From JBEIGE01 sp040382055 (GTDB lineage Bacteria; Pseudomonadota; Gammaproteobacteria; Burkholderiales; Burkholderiaceae_C), in assembly GCA_040382055.1 (NCBI GenBank), contig JBEIGE010000004.1, forward strand, positions 1 through 64,000: 64,000 bases of DNA, given 5' to 3'. Each line of letters opens with the position of its first letter. Position 1 is the stretch's first letter. The notes below the pieces were generated by a model that saw nothing but the letters and a program-made list of their open reading frames with translations, made no database searches and was not told the DNA's origin. Shown here piece after piece: positions 22,777 to 32,381 of this stretch. The translations under genes and the position numbers were made by a program.

Positions 22777-24456
22777 ATGTCTGAATCTTTTGCCGATCTG
22801 TTTGAAGAGTCCCTGAAACGCACCGAAATGCGCACGGGTGAAGTTATCACCGCTGAAGTTGTTCGCATCGAACATGGCTTTGTGGTGGTTAACGCCGGAC
22901 TGAAGTCCGAAGCCTATGTGCCAATTGAAGAATTCAAGAGCGACAAGGGTGAACTTGAAGCACAGGTCGGAGACTTTGTATCGGTTGCCATCGGCTCTAT
23001 CGAAAATGGCTATGGCGACACCATCCTCTCACGTGACACCGCCAAACGTCTTGCTTCCTGGATGAGCCTTGAGAAGGCCCTGGAATCCGGCGAGTTCGTC
23101 ACCGGCACCACCTCAGGCAAAGTCAAGGGCGGCCTGACTGTTCTTGTCAATGGCATCCGCGCCTTCTTGCCCGGCTCACTGGTGGATACCCGTCCGACCA
23201 AAGACTTGTCTCCGTACGAAAACAAAACCCTCGAATTCAAGGTGATCAAGCTCGATCGCAAGCGCAACAATGTTGTACTGAGCCGTCGCGCTGTGGTCGA
23301 AGCCTCCATGGGTGAAGAGCGCGCCAAACTGATGCAGAACCTGAAAGAAGGCTCTGTGGTTCACGGTGTGGTCAAGAACATCACCGAGTACGGTGCATTC
23401 GTGGATCTGGGTGGTATCGATGGCCTGCTGCACATCACCGACATGGCCTGGCGTCGTGTGCGTCACCCCTCCGAAGTGGTGACAGCAGGTCAGGAAATCA
23501 CCGCCAAGATCCTGAAATTCGACACCGAGAAAAACCGCGTGTCCCTGGGTCTCAAGCAAATGGGCGACGACCCCTGGATGGGCGTGAATCGCCGCTACCC
23601 GCAAGGTACACGCATGTTCGGCAAGATCACCAATATCGCTGATTACGGCGCTTTTGTTGAACTCGAGCCAGGCATCGAGGGTCTTGTGCACGTCTCTGAA
23701 ATGGACTGGACCAACAAGAACGTTGCGCCATCGAAGATCGTTGCCCTGGGTGACGAAGTTGAAGTGATGGTTCTGGAAATCGATGAGGACAAGCGCCGCA
23801 TCTCCCTGGGCATGAAGCAGTGCAAGGCCAACCCGTGGCAAGAGTTCGCGCAAAACACCAAGCGTGGCGACCGTGTCAAGGGCCCGATCAAATCCATCAC
23901 CGATTTCGGCGTGTTCGTGGGACTGGCGGCTGGCATCGACGGCCTGGTGCACCTGTCTGACCTGTCCTGGAACGAAACCGGTGAAGCCGCGGTCCGCAAC
24001 TACAAAAAGGGTCAGGACGTTGAGGCGCTGGTTCTGGCAGTCGATGTGGAGCGTGAGCGTATTTCCCTGGGAATCAAGCAACTGGACTCCGACCCGTTCA
24101 CCACTTTTGTGTCCATCAACGACAAAGGTCAGATTGTTACCGGCAAGGTCAAGACAGTTGATCCCAAAGGCGCTGAGATTGACCTTGGCGAAGATGTAAT
24201 CGGTTACCTGCGTGCTTCCGAGATCAGCCGCGACCGCGTCGAAGACGCTCGCAATGTACTCAAAGAAGGTGATGAAGTCACCGCTGTTGTTGTCAATGTG
24301 GATCGCAAGACCCGCAATATCCAGCTGTCCATCAAGGCCAAGGATGCTGCCGATCAGCAGGAAGCAATGGCCACACTGAGCCAGCAGTCTGCCAAGGAAA
24401 ATGCTGGAACCACGAGTTTGGGAGCCTTGCTGCGCGCCAAGCTGGACAATAACTGA
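22777..24456 (+). CDS. rpsA: 30S ribosomal protein S1
   Basis: The 559-residue protein has the S1 opening FADLFEESLKRTEMRTGEVI and six S1/OB-fold repeats with recurring motifs such as GAFVDLGGIDGLLHITDMAW, GAFVELEPGIEGLVHVSEMD and FGVFVGLAAGIDGLVHLSDL. S1 delivers mRNA to the 30S subunit, especially mRNAs with weak Shine-Dalgarno sequences. The 130-base leader between aroA-cmk and the ATG may hold S1 autoregulation, though no clear structure was identified there. It is followed by a branched inverted-repeat terminator at 24465-24520 and then ihfB, the conserved order. Confidence 0.98.
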   Translation: MSESFADLFEESLKRTEMRTGEVITAEVVRIEHGFVVVNAGLKSEAYVPIEEFKSDKGELEAQVGDFVSVAIGSIENGYGDTILSRDTAKRLASWMSLEKALESGEFVTGTTSGKVKGGLTVLVNGIRAFLPGSLVDTRPTKDLSPYENKTLEFKVIKLDRKRNNVVLSRRAVVEASMGEERAKLMQNLKEGSVVHGVVKNITEYGAFVDLGGIDGLLHITDMAWRRVRHPSEVVTAGQEITAKILKFDTEKNRVSLGLKQMGDDPWMGVNRRYPQGTRMFGKITNIADYGAFVELEPGIEGLVHVSEMDWTNKNVAPSKIVALGDEVEVMVLEIDEDKRRISLGMKQCKANPWQEFAQNTKRGDRVKGPIKSITDFGVFVGLAAGIDGLVHLSDLSWNETGEAAVRNYKKGQDVEALVLAVDVERERISLGIKQLDSDPFTTFVSINDKGQIVTGKVKTVDPKGAEIDLGEDVIGYLRASEISRDRVEDARNVLKEGDEVTAVVVNVDRKTRNIQLSIKAKDAADQQEAMATLSQQSAKENAGTTSLGALLRAKLDNN

Positions 24457-24464
24457 AGTGCTCT

Positions 24465-24520
24465 AAAGCCCCCGGCTGGTGACGCTACTACCTGTGTAGC
24501 GCAACTTGGCCAGGGGCTTT
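24465..24520 (+). terminator. Branched inverted repeat after rpsA
   Basis: Outer arms AAAGCCCC (24465-24472) and GGGGCTTT (24513-24520) enclose an inner stem CGCTAC (24483-24488) / GTAGCG (24496-24501). The T-run is short, so termination may be partial, allowing read-through into ihfB. Confidence 0.55.
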
Positions 24521-24556
24521 GAAACTGACTTCTGACCGGCTCTAAGATAAGTATCC

Positions 24557-24868
24557 ATGACACGCTCTGACCTCGTCGAAGAACTTGCTGCCCGTTTCAG
24601 CCAGTTAACACACCGGGACGCCGAGTTTGCGGTGAAAGCCATTCTGGATGCCATGAATGACTCTCTGGTTAGGGGTTACCGCATTGAAATCAGGGGCTTT
24701 GGCAGTTTCTCAGTCAATCGTCGCCCGCCGCGCATGGGGCGCAACCCCAGAAGCGGGGAAAGTGTGGCCATACCTGAAAAAAAAGTGCCGCATTTCAAGA
24801 CCGGCAAGGCGCTGCGTGAGGCGGTTGACAAGAGAACAGCGGAGCTTGAGCTGCAATCCAAGGGCTGA
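24557..24868 (+). CDS. ihfB: Integration host factor subunit beta
   Basis: The 103-residue protein is a complete HU/IHF fold: TRSDLVEELAARFSQLTHRD at the N-terminus, IEIRGFGSFSVNRRPPRMGR carrying the DNA-intercalating arm, and NPRSGESVAIPEKKVPHFKT with the conserved proline. IHF bends DNA sharply and helps integrases, replication and transcription. Such a host factor could also serve the tyrosine-integrase element upstream, though nothing here proves it. It is followed after 11 bases by lapA. Confidence 0.95.
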   Translation: MTRSDLVEELAARFSQLTHRDAEFAVKAILDAMNDSLVRGYRIEIRGFGSFSVNRRPPRMGRNPRSGESVAIPEKKVPHFKTGKALREAVDKRTAELELQSKG

Positions 24869-24879
24869 GGCAAGATGCA

Positions 24880-25179
24880 ATGAGCAAAATCCTGCGGCTG
24901 CTTAAGTGGACACTTAAGGCAGCCATTTTTTTTACGCTGTTTGCATTTGCACTGAACAACCAGCATGACGCGACTGTGCATTTTTTCTTTGGCACGCAAT
25001 GGAGCGCGCCACTGGTAATGGTGGTCCTGCTCGCTTTTACAACCGGGGTTGCCGTTGGTGCAATGGCGATGGTTCCGCGTTGGTGGAAACATCGTCGTGT
25101 GGCTCGTCAACTACAAGCACCGGCTGACCTGAACAACCCAACTCCGACCGGCTCGGTGACCCCGCACCATGGAATTTGA
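24880..25179 (+). CDS. lapA: LapA-family inner-membrane protein (DUF1049)
   Basis: This 99-residue protein has two transmembrane segments (LKAAIFFTLFAFALNNQ around residue 15 and VMVVLLAFTTGVAVGAMAMV around 50-70) and a basic C-terminal tail, the usual LapA topology. In E. coli LapA works with LapB in controlling LPS synthesis through LpxC stability. Its stop lies 11 bases inside the lapB gene, so the two are coupled. The sequence between the helices (NNQHDATVHFFFGTQWSAPL) matches the family's VxFFFG feature. Confidence 0.85.
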   Translation: MSKILRLLKWTLKAAIFFTLFAFALNNQHDATVHFFFGTQWSAPLVMVVLLAFTTGVAVGAMAMVPRWWKHRRVARQLQAPADLNNPTPTGSVTPHHGI

Positions 25180-26323
25180 TCTGAGCTGGATATTGCTGGG
25201 CCTGCCACTGGCATTCGGTCTGGGCTGGATGTCATCGCGGCTGGACCTGCGACAACTGCGCATTGATAACCGCCAGACTCCCAGGGCCTATTTCCGGGGC
25301 TTGAACTTTTTGCTCAATGAGCAGCAGGACCAGGCCATTGATGCCTTCATCGAGGCCGTTCAAAGCGACCCGGATACATCCGAACTGCACTTTGCCCTGG
25401 GTAATCTTTTTCGCAGACGGGGAGAGTATGAACGGGCCGTACGCGTGCATGAGCACCTGCTTTCACGCGGCGACCTCAGCCAGCCTGACCGCCAGCGGGC
25501 CCAACATGCACTGGCACTGGATTACCTCAAGGCCGGGCTGCTGGATAGGGCCGATGAGGCGCTGCGCAAACTTGAAGGTACGCCTTTTGAAGCACAGGCA
25601 CGCCTTGCCATGTTGGCCAACTATGAACGCTCCCGCGACTGGGTCCAGGCGGCGCAGATGGCAAAGAAATTGGATAACACCGAGGTTGGCAGCTTCAGCA
25701 CCCGTCTGTCCCACTACCAGTGCGAACAAGGCTGTGCACTCCAGGCCCAAGGCCAAACAGATGAAGCTGCTGTAATTTTTGAGCAGGCGATGCTGACAGC
25801 GCCAGCAGCGCCGCGCCCTCGCATGCTACTGGCCGAGCTTTACCAAGCCGGCGGAAATGCTGCAAAAGCCTGCGACGTGCTGGAGGCTGCCAGGATTGCT
25901 TGCCCGAGTGCCATGCCTTTACTGGCGAGCCCGTTGGCTCAAAGTGCCCTGGCCTCAGGCCGCGGGGCCGAGGTTCTGGAAGTGCTCAAAGCCAGCTACG
26001 CGCAAAGCACATCGCTGGACGTGCTCGATGCCATTGTGAAACTTGAAACTGCGGGAACACCCAGCCAATCTGCACGTGACTGGTATGTGCACCATCTGGA
26101 AAAAGAGCCCTCGCTGGTGGCTGCTGCACAATGGATAGCTGGTGAAAAATTTGAGCATGAGCAATTTCATCCTCAGGTTCAACGCGCACTGGATCATGCC
26201 GTCAAGCCGCTTCAACGTTACCGGTGCGCCGCTTGCGGTTTTGAAGCCAAGCAACATTTCTGGCAATGTCCAGGTTGCCAGACCTGGGACAGTTATCCAG
26301 CTCGCAGAATTGAAGAGTTATGA
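25169..26323 (+). CDS. lapB: LapB (YciM) tetratricopeptide protein with rubredoxin-like tail
   Basis: The 384-residue protein has an N-terminal transmembrane anchor (LSWILLGLPLAFGLGWMSSR), a run of TPR helices (AIDAFIEAVQSDPDTSELHF and the ones after it), and a C-terminal rubredoxin-type metal site with CAACGFEAKQHFWQCPGCQTW. LapB brings LpxC to FtsH for degradation and coordinates LPS assembly. The four cysteines needed for the metal are intact. The gene overlaps lapA at its start and, at its end, the heptose kinase gene (ATGA at 26320), linking LPS regulation to LPS core synthesis. Confidence 0.94.
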   Translation: MEFDLSWILLGLPLAFGLGWMSSRLDLRQLRIDNRQTPRAYFRGLNFLLNEQQDQAIDAFIEAVQSDPDTSELHFALGNLFRRRGEYERAVRVHEHLLSRGDLSQPDRQRAQHALALDYLKAGLLDRADEALRKLEGTPFEAQARLAMLANYERSRDWVQAAQMAKKLDNTEVGSFSTRLSHYQCEQGCALQAQGQTDEAAVIFEQAMLTAPAAPRPRMLLAELYQAGGNAAKACDVLEAARIACPSAMPLLASPLAQSALASGRGAEVLEVLKASYAQSTSLDVLDAIVKLETAGTPSQSARDWYVHHLEKEPSLVAAAQWIAGEKFEHEQFHPQVQRALDHAVKPLQRYRCAACGFEAKQHFWQCPGCQTWDSYPARRIEEL

Positions 26324-27261
26324 ACCTCACAAAAGAACAGATTAACCTGGCACGCGTCCTCGTGGTCGGCGACGCCATGATTGACCGCTACTGGTACGGA
26401 GCGGTAGACCGCATCAGCCCTGAAGCTCCGGTACCGGTTGTGCGCATCACGCGCGAAGAGGAACGCGTGGGCGGTGCTGCCAACGTTGCCGCCAATGTGG
26501 CGGCCCTGGGCGCAAAGGCTTCGCTGCTGACGGTGGTGGGTGATGATGAGGCCAGCCACAAACTTGAGGCACTGGTTGCCAAAACCGGCATTGCACCTTT
26601 CTTTGGTCGCGACCCACAATCCCAGACCACGGTTAAATTACGGGTCATCGGACGGCAGCAGCAACTCATCCGGCTGGATTTTGAAAACGCCCCCAAGCGT
26701 GAGGTACTGGCCTCGCAAACGGCCACATTCCTGTCGCTGCTACCAAACCATGATGCCGTTTTATTTTCTGACTACGGCAAGGGTGGACTTGACCACGTGC
26801 ATGACATGATTGAACACGCACGCGCTGCGGGCAAGGCTGTCTTGATCGACCCCAAGGGTGCAGACTACTCGCGCTACCGCAATGCCACTGTGATCACACC
26901 CAACCGTGCCGAGTTGCAACATGTGATCGGCTCGTGGCGCGATGACAACGAACTGCGCATGAAGGCCCAGGAGTTACGCCAACAACTCAGCCTGGAGGCC
27001 ATTTTGCTCACCCGCAGTGAAGAGGGTATGACCCTGTTTGATGCGCAGGGCGATTTGCATATCAACGCCCAGGCGCGCGAGGTGTTTGATGTCACCGGAG
27101 CGGGTGATACGGTGATTGCCACCATGGCGGCATTGCTCGCGGCAGGTTTGACGCTGCGCCAGGCCATGCCTTTGGCCAATCGTGCCGGCGGCATTGTGGT
27201 GGGCAAGTTTGGGACGGCCACCTTGAGCTACGACGAACTCTTTGGAGAACAGAAAGCATGA
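26320..27261 (+). CDS. hldE (kinase domain; rfaE1): D-glycero-beta-D-manno-heptose-7-phosphate kinase
   Basis: The 313-residue protein is only the N-terminal, PfkB-like half of E. coli HldE: VLVVGDAMIDRYWYGAVDRI at the start, VGGAANVAANVAALGAKASL next, and the catalytic DVTGAGDTVIATMAALLAAG near residue 255. The adenylyltransferase half is missing, as in other Betaproteobacteria where it is a separate gene. It phosphorylates heptose-7-phosphate for ADP-heptose synthesis used in LPS core. It overlaps lapB at the start and hldD at the end (ATGA at 27258), so the LPS genes form one operon. Confidence 0.93.
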   Translation: MNLTKEQINLARVLVVGDAMIDRYWYGAVDRISPEAPVPVVRITREEERVGGAANVAANVAALGAKASLLTVVGDDEASHKLEALVAKTGIAPFFGRDPQSQTTVKLRVIGRQQQLIRLDFENAPKREVLASQTATFLSLLPNHDAVLFSDYGKGGLDHVHDMIEHARAAGKAVLIDPKGADYSRYRNATVITPNRAELQHVIGSWRDDNELRMKAQELRQQLSLEAILLTRSEEGMTLFDAQGDLHINAQAREVFDVTGAGDTVIATMAALLAAGLTLRQAMPLANRAGGIVVGKFGTATLSYDELFGEQKA

Positions 27262-28274
27262 CCCGCATCGTTGTAACCGGTGCTGCCGGCTTCATCGGCA
27301 GCAACATCATCAAGGGGCTTAACGCAAGGGGCATCCACGACATCATTGCTGTCGATGACATGACCCAAGGCGAGAAGTTCCGTAATCTGGCAGACCTCAG
27401 AATTGCAGATTATGTAGACCGGGATGATTTCTATCACCTCTTTGCGCAAAGTCACTACGGACAAGTAGAAGCCATTTTTCATGAGGGCGCCTGCAGCGAC
27501 ACCATGGAGCAGGATGGCAAGTACATGATGCGCAACAACTACAGCCTGTCCTGCGAATTGTTTTTTGCCTGCCAGCGCCGGGGTACCCGTTTGCTGTATG
27601 CGTCGTCGGCAGCTACCTATGGCGGATCAGACACGTTTCTCGAAGAGCCCCGGTTTGAGCAACCGCTCAACGTATATGGGTATTCCAAACTGCTGTTTGA
27701 CCAGCGTATGCGCCGTGAATGTGGCGCTCATTTCGAGCGCAATGACATCGGCAAGTTGAGCCAGGTTGTGGGCTTTCGGTATTTCAATGTTTATGGCCCG
27801 CGGGAACAGCACAAAGGCCGCATGGCCAGCGTGGCGTTTCACCAGTTCAATCAGTTCAAAGCCGAGGGGCGCGTGAGGCTGTTTGGTGAATATGGCGGGT
27901 ATGGGCCGGGACAACAAATGCGGGATTTTGTGTTCATTGACGACGTGGTAGCTGTCAATTTGTGGTTCTTTGACCATCCCGGAAAATCAGGGATATTCAA
28001 CCTCGGAACAGGTCGGGCACAACCCTTCAATGACATTGCGCTGACAGTTGTCAACGTGCTCCATGGCAAAGACAGACATGGTCCGATGACTCTGTCTGAG
28101 ATGGTCGAGCTCAAGCTGGTTGAGTACATTGAATTTCCAGATGCGCTGCGTGGCAAGTACCAGTGCTACACCCAAGCTGACCTCAGCGCGCTTCGCGCTG
28201 CAGGTTGCGACCATGTTTTTGCAGATGTTGGCACAGGCGTAGCCGCTTACATCTCAAACCTGTCATCGGCCTGA
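27258..28274 (+). CDS. hldD: ADP-L-glycero-D-manno-heptose 6-epimerase
   Basis: The 338-residue protein has the Rossmann motif VTGAAGFIGSNIIKGLNARG, the conserved IFHEGACSDTMEQDG and the catalytic Tyr-Lys pair in NVYGYSKLLFDQRMRR. It converts ADP-D,D-heptose to ADP-L,D-heptose, the donor for inner-core LPS. Later blocks GFRYFNVYGPREQHKGRMAS and QMRDFVFIDDVVAVNLWF match HldD. It is the last LPS gene of the lapA-lapB-hldE-hldD set and is followed by a ComEA-like gene after nine bases. Confidence 0.95.
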   Translation: MTRIVVTGAAGFIGSNIIKGLNARGIHDIIAVDDMTQGEKFRNLADLRIADYVDRDDFYHLFAQSHYGQVEAIFHEGACSDTMEQDGKYMMRNNYSLSCELFFACQRRGTRLLYASSAATYGGSDTFLEEPRFEQPLNVYGYSKLLFDQRMRRECGAHFERNDIGKLSQVVGFRYFNVYGPREQHKGRMASVAFHQFNQFKAEGRVRLFGEYGGYGPGQQMRDFVFIDDVVAVNLWFFDHPGKSGIFNLGTGRAQPFNDIALTVVNVLHGKDRHGPMTLSEMVELKLVEYIEFPDALRGKYQCYTQADLSALRAAGCDHVFADVGTGVAAYISNLSSA

Positions 28275-28282
28275 TCAGCCTC

Positions 28283-28591
28283 ATGCGTAAAGCACTACTT
28301 GCCGGCATCATTGCCTTGATGTCATTTCATGCGCTGGCTGGAATAGAAATCAACCAGGCCAGTGAAGCCGACCTGGATGGCATCAAGGGCATAGGCCCGT
28401 CGCTGTCGCGCAAAATTTTGGCAGAGCGTAAAAAAGGTGATTTCTCGGACTGGCATGAATTGCTGAAACGGGTCAGTGGCATAGGCGAGAAAAGCGCGCT
28501 CAGGCTCTCAGAAGCCGGCCTGACCGTTGGTGGCTTGCCGTACACCCCTAAGGTTCCGGACAAACAGGTTTTGCCCACCACTCCAAGATAA
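28283..28591 (+). CDS. ComEA-like helix-hairpin-helix DNA-binding protein
   Basis: From the ATG at 28283 this 102-residue protein has a signal peptide (KALLAGIIALMSFHALA) and a double helix-hairpin-helix domain: EINQASEADLDGIKGIGPSL, SRKILAERKKGDFSDWHELL, KRVSGIGEKSAL. That is the ComEA pattern; ComEA binds incoming DNA in the periplasm during natural transformation. A frame starting at 28205 would overlap hldD and lacks a signal. The short tail after the domain is unremarkable. Whether the strain is transformable cannot be judged from one gene. Confidence 0.85.
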   Translation: MRKALLAGIIALMSFHALAGIEINQASEADLDGIKGIGPSLSRKILAERKKGDFSDWHELLKRVSGIGEKSALRLSEAGLTVGGLPYTPKVPDKQVLPTTPR

Positions 28592-28634
28592 GCACCCAGA
28601 CCCGGACGCCGTAGTCAAGCCTCCAGAGCCAGGC

Positions 28635-31600
28635 TCAGGCCCCAAAGCCCCCGCCGCCAGGGGTATGAATCTCAAACACATCACCGCTTTGCATATCGAC
28701 CTGCGCGATGTGACCCAAGGCTTGGGCACTGCCGTCTGCGCGCACCACCCGATTGATGCCCACAGCACCGGGCTGCCCCCCCGCCATACCGAAAGCGCCG
28801 TTAACGCGGCCGTTTGACAAAATGCTGGCGGTCATCGGTTCGAGGAATTCCACGCGTCTGACGCCACCGTTGCCGCCTTGCCACTTGCCCGCTCCGCCCG
28901 AACCATGACGGATTTCGTAGCTCTGGAGCCGCACTGGAAAACGATATTCAAAGATTTCCGGATCAGTCAGTCGGGAGTTCGTCATATGCGTCTGGACCAA
29001 GGAGGTGCCGTTAAAACCACCAACCAGGTTGCCGGCACTGTCGTTCACCCCGCCCGCACCACTGCCGCCTGAAATGGTCTCGTAGTACTGATAACGGTCG
29101 TTCCCGAATGTAAAGTTGTTCATGGTGCACTGACTCGCAGCCATGATCCCCAAGGCACCCAAGAGTGCATTCGTGATGCACGTCGACGTTTCCACATTGC
29201 CTGCCACCACCGAGGCCGGCGGGTTGGGGTTGAGCATGGAGCCGGGTGGGATGATGACCTCAATCGGTTTGAGGCAGCCGGCATTGAGGGGGATGTCATC
29301 ATCCACCAGGGTTCGAAACACATACAACACGGCAGCCATACATACTGCCGTAGGCGCATTGAAGTTGTTGCTTTGTTGCCAGGATGTACCGGTAAAGTCC
29401 ACCACTGCACTGCGCTGTGCCGCATTGACCCGGATGGCCACCTCGATCTTCGCGCCATTGTCCAGCGGCAGGCTGAATGCCCCATCTTTAAGGCAGGTGA
29501 TCACCCGCCGCACCGACTCTTCGGCGTTGTCCTGCACATGGCCCATATAGGCCTGCACCACCTCCAGGCCAAACTGATCCACCATTTTGCGCAGCTCCTG
29601 CACACCTTTTTCATTGGCGGCAATCTGCGCCTTGAGGTCAGCCATGTTCTGCTGGGGATTGCGCGAGGGGAACTCCCCGCTTTGCAACAAAGCCAACATC
29701 CCGGCTTCACACAGCACGCCGGCGTCGACCAGCTTGAAGTTGTTGATCTGTACACCTTCTTCCTCAATCCGGGTGGAAAACGGGGGCATGGAGCCCGGTG
29801 TCGTGCCACCAATGTCAGCGTGGTGGCCTCTGGAGCCCACGTAGAACGTGACACGGGCACCCGGGTGCAGCGGGTCGTCGCTAGGCTTGTCTGTTTCGAG
29901 GTAGACCGGCGTAATGACCGTGATGTCCGGCAAATGGGTGCCGCCATGGTAGGGGTCGTTCAGCACAAACACATCGCCCGGCTGCATCCGGCCGCTGTTC
30001 TCGCGAATCACGGTTTTGATGCTCTCACCCATGCTGCCCAGATGCACGGGCATATGCGGTGCGTTGGCGATCAGATTGCCACGGGCATCAAACAGCGCAC
30101 AGGAGAAATCCAGCCTCTCCTTGATGTTGACTGAGTAGGCAGTGTTTTGCAGTTGCAGGCCCATCTGCTCGGCAATATTCATGAAGAGGTTGTTAAACAC
30201 CTCCAGCAACACCGGGTCTACCGATGTCCCAGCTGCAAATTTAATAGCGCGATCTTCAGTCCTGTCAAGGATGATATGGTCTAAATCAGTTAATTTAGCC
30301 TGCCAGCCGGGCTCGACCACGGTGGTGGCGTTCTTCTCGGCAATGATGGCGGGCCCAGGGATGACGTCACCCGGTCGCAGGTCTTCACGCACCACCAATG
30401 CAGCTTGGTGCCACTGCCCCCCTGAGAACATGCTGACCGTTTCCCGGCGCGGCACCTCGCGCAGTTCATGAAGTGTTTGACGCGGTTCTTCAGGTGCATC
30501 CCCACCCACCACGGCTTCTACGGACACCGCCTCAACCACCAAGCCCTTGCCCTGCATCAAAAAGGCAAAACGCTGCTTGTAGGCCGCCTCAAAACCGCTC
30601 TTGATGGCGTCCATACTGCCAAAGGGGACGACCAGGGCAGAGTCGCTGCCTTCATAGCGCACATGAACCCGCTTGAACAAGGTGATGGCCGCAGCACTGA
30701 ACTTCTGGCGCTGTAATTCAGCCTGTGCTTGAGCAGCAAGGGTATTCAAGCTGTGTTCGACCACCCCCAGCGCATCGGGTGAGAGTTTGACTTCTACGGC
30801 CTGCTCACGAATCACGTTCTGATCGGCCAGCCCCATGCCATACGCCGAGAGCACGCCCGCCAGGGGATGCACAAACACCCGCTTCATACCCAGCGCATCG
30901 GCGACCAGACAGGCGTGCTGCCCCCCTGCCCCGCCAAAACACTGCAGGGTGTAGCGCGTGACGTCATAGCCGCGCGCCACAGAGATTTTTTTAATCGCAT
31001 TGGCCATTTGTTGCACAGCAATGTCGATAAACCCTTCGGCCACCGCCTCGGGCGGGCGACCGGTTTGCAGGGCCAGCAGGTCAAACTGACGCTTGACCGC
31101 CTCCAGGCTCAGGGGTTCATTGGCTTGTGGCCCGAACACCTTGGGAAAGTAGTTGGGCTGCACCTTGCCCACCATCACGTTGGCATCTGTGACTGCCAAG
31201 GAGCCACCGCGCCGGTAGCTGGCGGGTCCCGGGTTGGCCCCGGCACTTTGCGGCCCGACGCGAAAACGCTCGCCATCAAACTTCAGCAGCGAGCCGCCAC
31301 CGGCCGCCACGGTATGAATACTCATCATGGGCGCGCGCATGCGCACCCCGGCGACCTGGGTTTCAAATTCACGCTCGAACTCGCCTGCATAGTGAGACAC
31401 ATCCGTCGAGGTTCCGCCCATGTCAAACCCGATCACGCGTATGGGCTCCTCGACGCCGCTCACCGGATGCGCCGCTTGGGCCAATTCCGCTGTACGCGCC
31501 ATGCCCACAATGCCGCCGGCCGGGCCGCTCAGAATCGCATCTTTGCCCTGGAAGGCATGCGCATCGGTCAGGCCGCCGGATGACTGCATGAAAAACAGGC

Positions 31601-32309
31601 TTACGCCCGGCATTTCAGCCGCCACCTGCTCGACATAGCGGCGCAAAATTGGCGACAGATAGGCGTCAACCACGGTGGTGTCACCCCGGCTGACAAACTT
31701 CATCATCGGGCTGACCTCGTGCGAGGTGCTGATCTGCGTGAACCCGACCGATTGCGCAATACCTTTGGCTATTTTTTCGTGCTCGGCATAACGGTAACCA
31801 TGCATGAAAACGATGGCAACACTGCGTAGCCCTTTTGCAAATTGTTCTTGCAGCTCCTTTTTCAGGAGCAATTCATCCAGCGACTGGACCACGTCGCCAT
31901 GCGCACCCATGCGCTCCTGCGCCTCGACCACCGCGCTATAGAGCAGCTCGGGCAACACGATATGGCGATCAAACAGGCGCGGCCGGTTTTGATAGGCAAT
32001 GCGCAATGCATCCCGGAATCCGCGGGTGGTCACCAGCAGGGTGGGCTCGCCCTTGCGCTCGAGCAGGGCGTTGGTGGCCACCGTGGTGCCCATCTTCACG
32101 CAGTCCACCAACTCGGGGGTTACCAACTCACCGGTTTTAAGTCCAAGCAGGTGGCGGATACCGGCAATGGCTGCATCGCGGTATTGCTCCGGGTTTTCCG
32201 ACAACAACTTGTGGGTAAGCAAAGTGCCATCCGGCTTTTTGGCGACGATGTCGGTAAAGGTGCCGCCACGGTCTATCCAGAATTGCCAGCGCTTGGGATG
32301 TGTGGTCAT
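28635..32309 (-). CDS. Fused hydantoinase A/B (ATP-dependent 5-oxoprolinase family)
   Basis: The 1224-residue protein has the HyuA half first (FWIDRGGTFTDIVAKKPDGT, the ATP-binding start; later VIGFDMGGTSTDVSHYAGEF, and GGAGGQHACLVADALGMKRV) and then the HyuB half from about residue 700, with FMNIAEQMGLQLQNTAYSVN and LNDPYHGGTHLPDITVITPV. This single-chain form matches 5-oxoprolinase, which opens 5-oxoproline with ATP to give glutamate, though other hydantoin or N-methylhydantoin substrates are possible. The HyuB end GNGGVRRVEFLEPMTASILS is intact. It is divergent from a TRAP transporter, with a winged-helix regulator between. Confidence 0.88.
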   Translation of the reverse strand: MTTHPKRWQFWIDRGGTFTDIVAKKPDGTLLTHKLLSENPEQYRDAAIAGIRHLLGLKTGELVTPELVDCVKMGTTVATNALLERKGEPTLLVTTRGFRDALRIAYQNRPRLFDRHIVLPELLYSAVVEAQERMGAHGDVVQSLDELLLKKELQEQFAKGLRSVAIVFMHGYRYAEHEKIAKGIAQSVGFTQISTSHEVSPMMKFVSRGDTTVVDAYLSPILRRYVEQVAAEMPGVSLFFMQSSGGLTDAHAFQGKDAILSGPAGGIVGMARTAELAQAAHPVSGVEEPIRVIGFDMGGTSTDVSHYAGEFEREFETQVAGVRMRAPMMSIHTVAAGGGSLLKFDGERFRVGPQSAGANPGPASYRRGGSLAVTDANVMVGKVQPNYFPKVFGPQANEPLSLEAVKRQFDLLALQTGRPPEAVAEGFIDIAVQQMANAIKKISVARGYDVTRYTLQCFGGAGGQHACLVADALGMKRVFVHPLAGVLSAYGMGLADQNVIREQAVEVKLSPDALGVVEHSLNTLAAQAQAELQRQKFSAAAITLFKRVHVRYEGSDSALVVPFGSMDAIKSGFEAAYKQRFAFLMQGKGLVVEAVSVEAVVGGDAPEEPRQTLHELREVPRRETVSMFSGGQWHQAALVVREDLRPGDVIPGPAIIAEKNATTVVEPGWQAKLTDLDHIILDRTEDRAIKFAAGTSVDPVLLEVFNNLFMNIAEQMGLQLQNTAYSVNIKERLDFSCALFDARGNLIANAPHMPVHLGSMGESIKTVIRENSGRMQPGDVFVLNDPYHGGTHLPDITVITPVYLETDKPSDDPLHPGARVTFYVGSRGHHADIGGTTPGSMPPFSTRIEEEGVQINNFKLVDAGVLCEAGMLALLQSGEFPSRNPQQNMADLKAQIAANEKGVQELRKMVDQFGLEVVQAYMGHVQDNAEESVRRVITCLKDGAFSLPLDNGAKIEVAIRVNAAQRSAVVDFTGTSWQQSNNFNAPTAVCMAAVLYVFRTLVDDDIPLNAGCLKPIEVIIPPGSMLNPNPPASVVAGNVETSTCITNALLGALGIMAASQCTMNNFTFGNDRYQYYETISGGSGAGGVNDSAGNLVGGFNGTSLVQTHMTNSRLTDPEIFEYRFPVRLQSYEIRHGSGGAGKWQGGNGGVRRVEFLEPMTASILSNGRVNGAFGMAGGQPGAVGINRVVRADGSAQALGHIAQVDMQSGDVFEIHTPGGGGFGA

Positions 32310-32381
32310 AGCAATAGCTCCAAGATGCGAAAAATGAGTGTGGTCAAACCCGGACCATGAAGGTGCCGGTTCCTGGCTGTT

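Noticed and set aside
29373..30134. A 253-codon plus-strand frame opposite the oxoprolinase gene
   Set aside because: It lies antisense to conserved HyuB motifs and has histidine-rich, low-quality composition.
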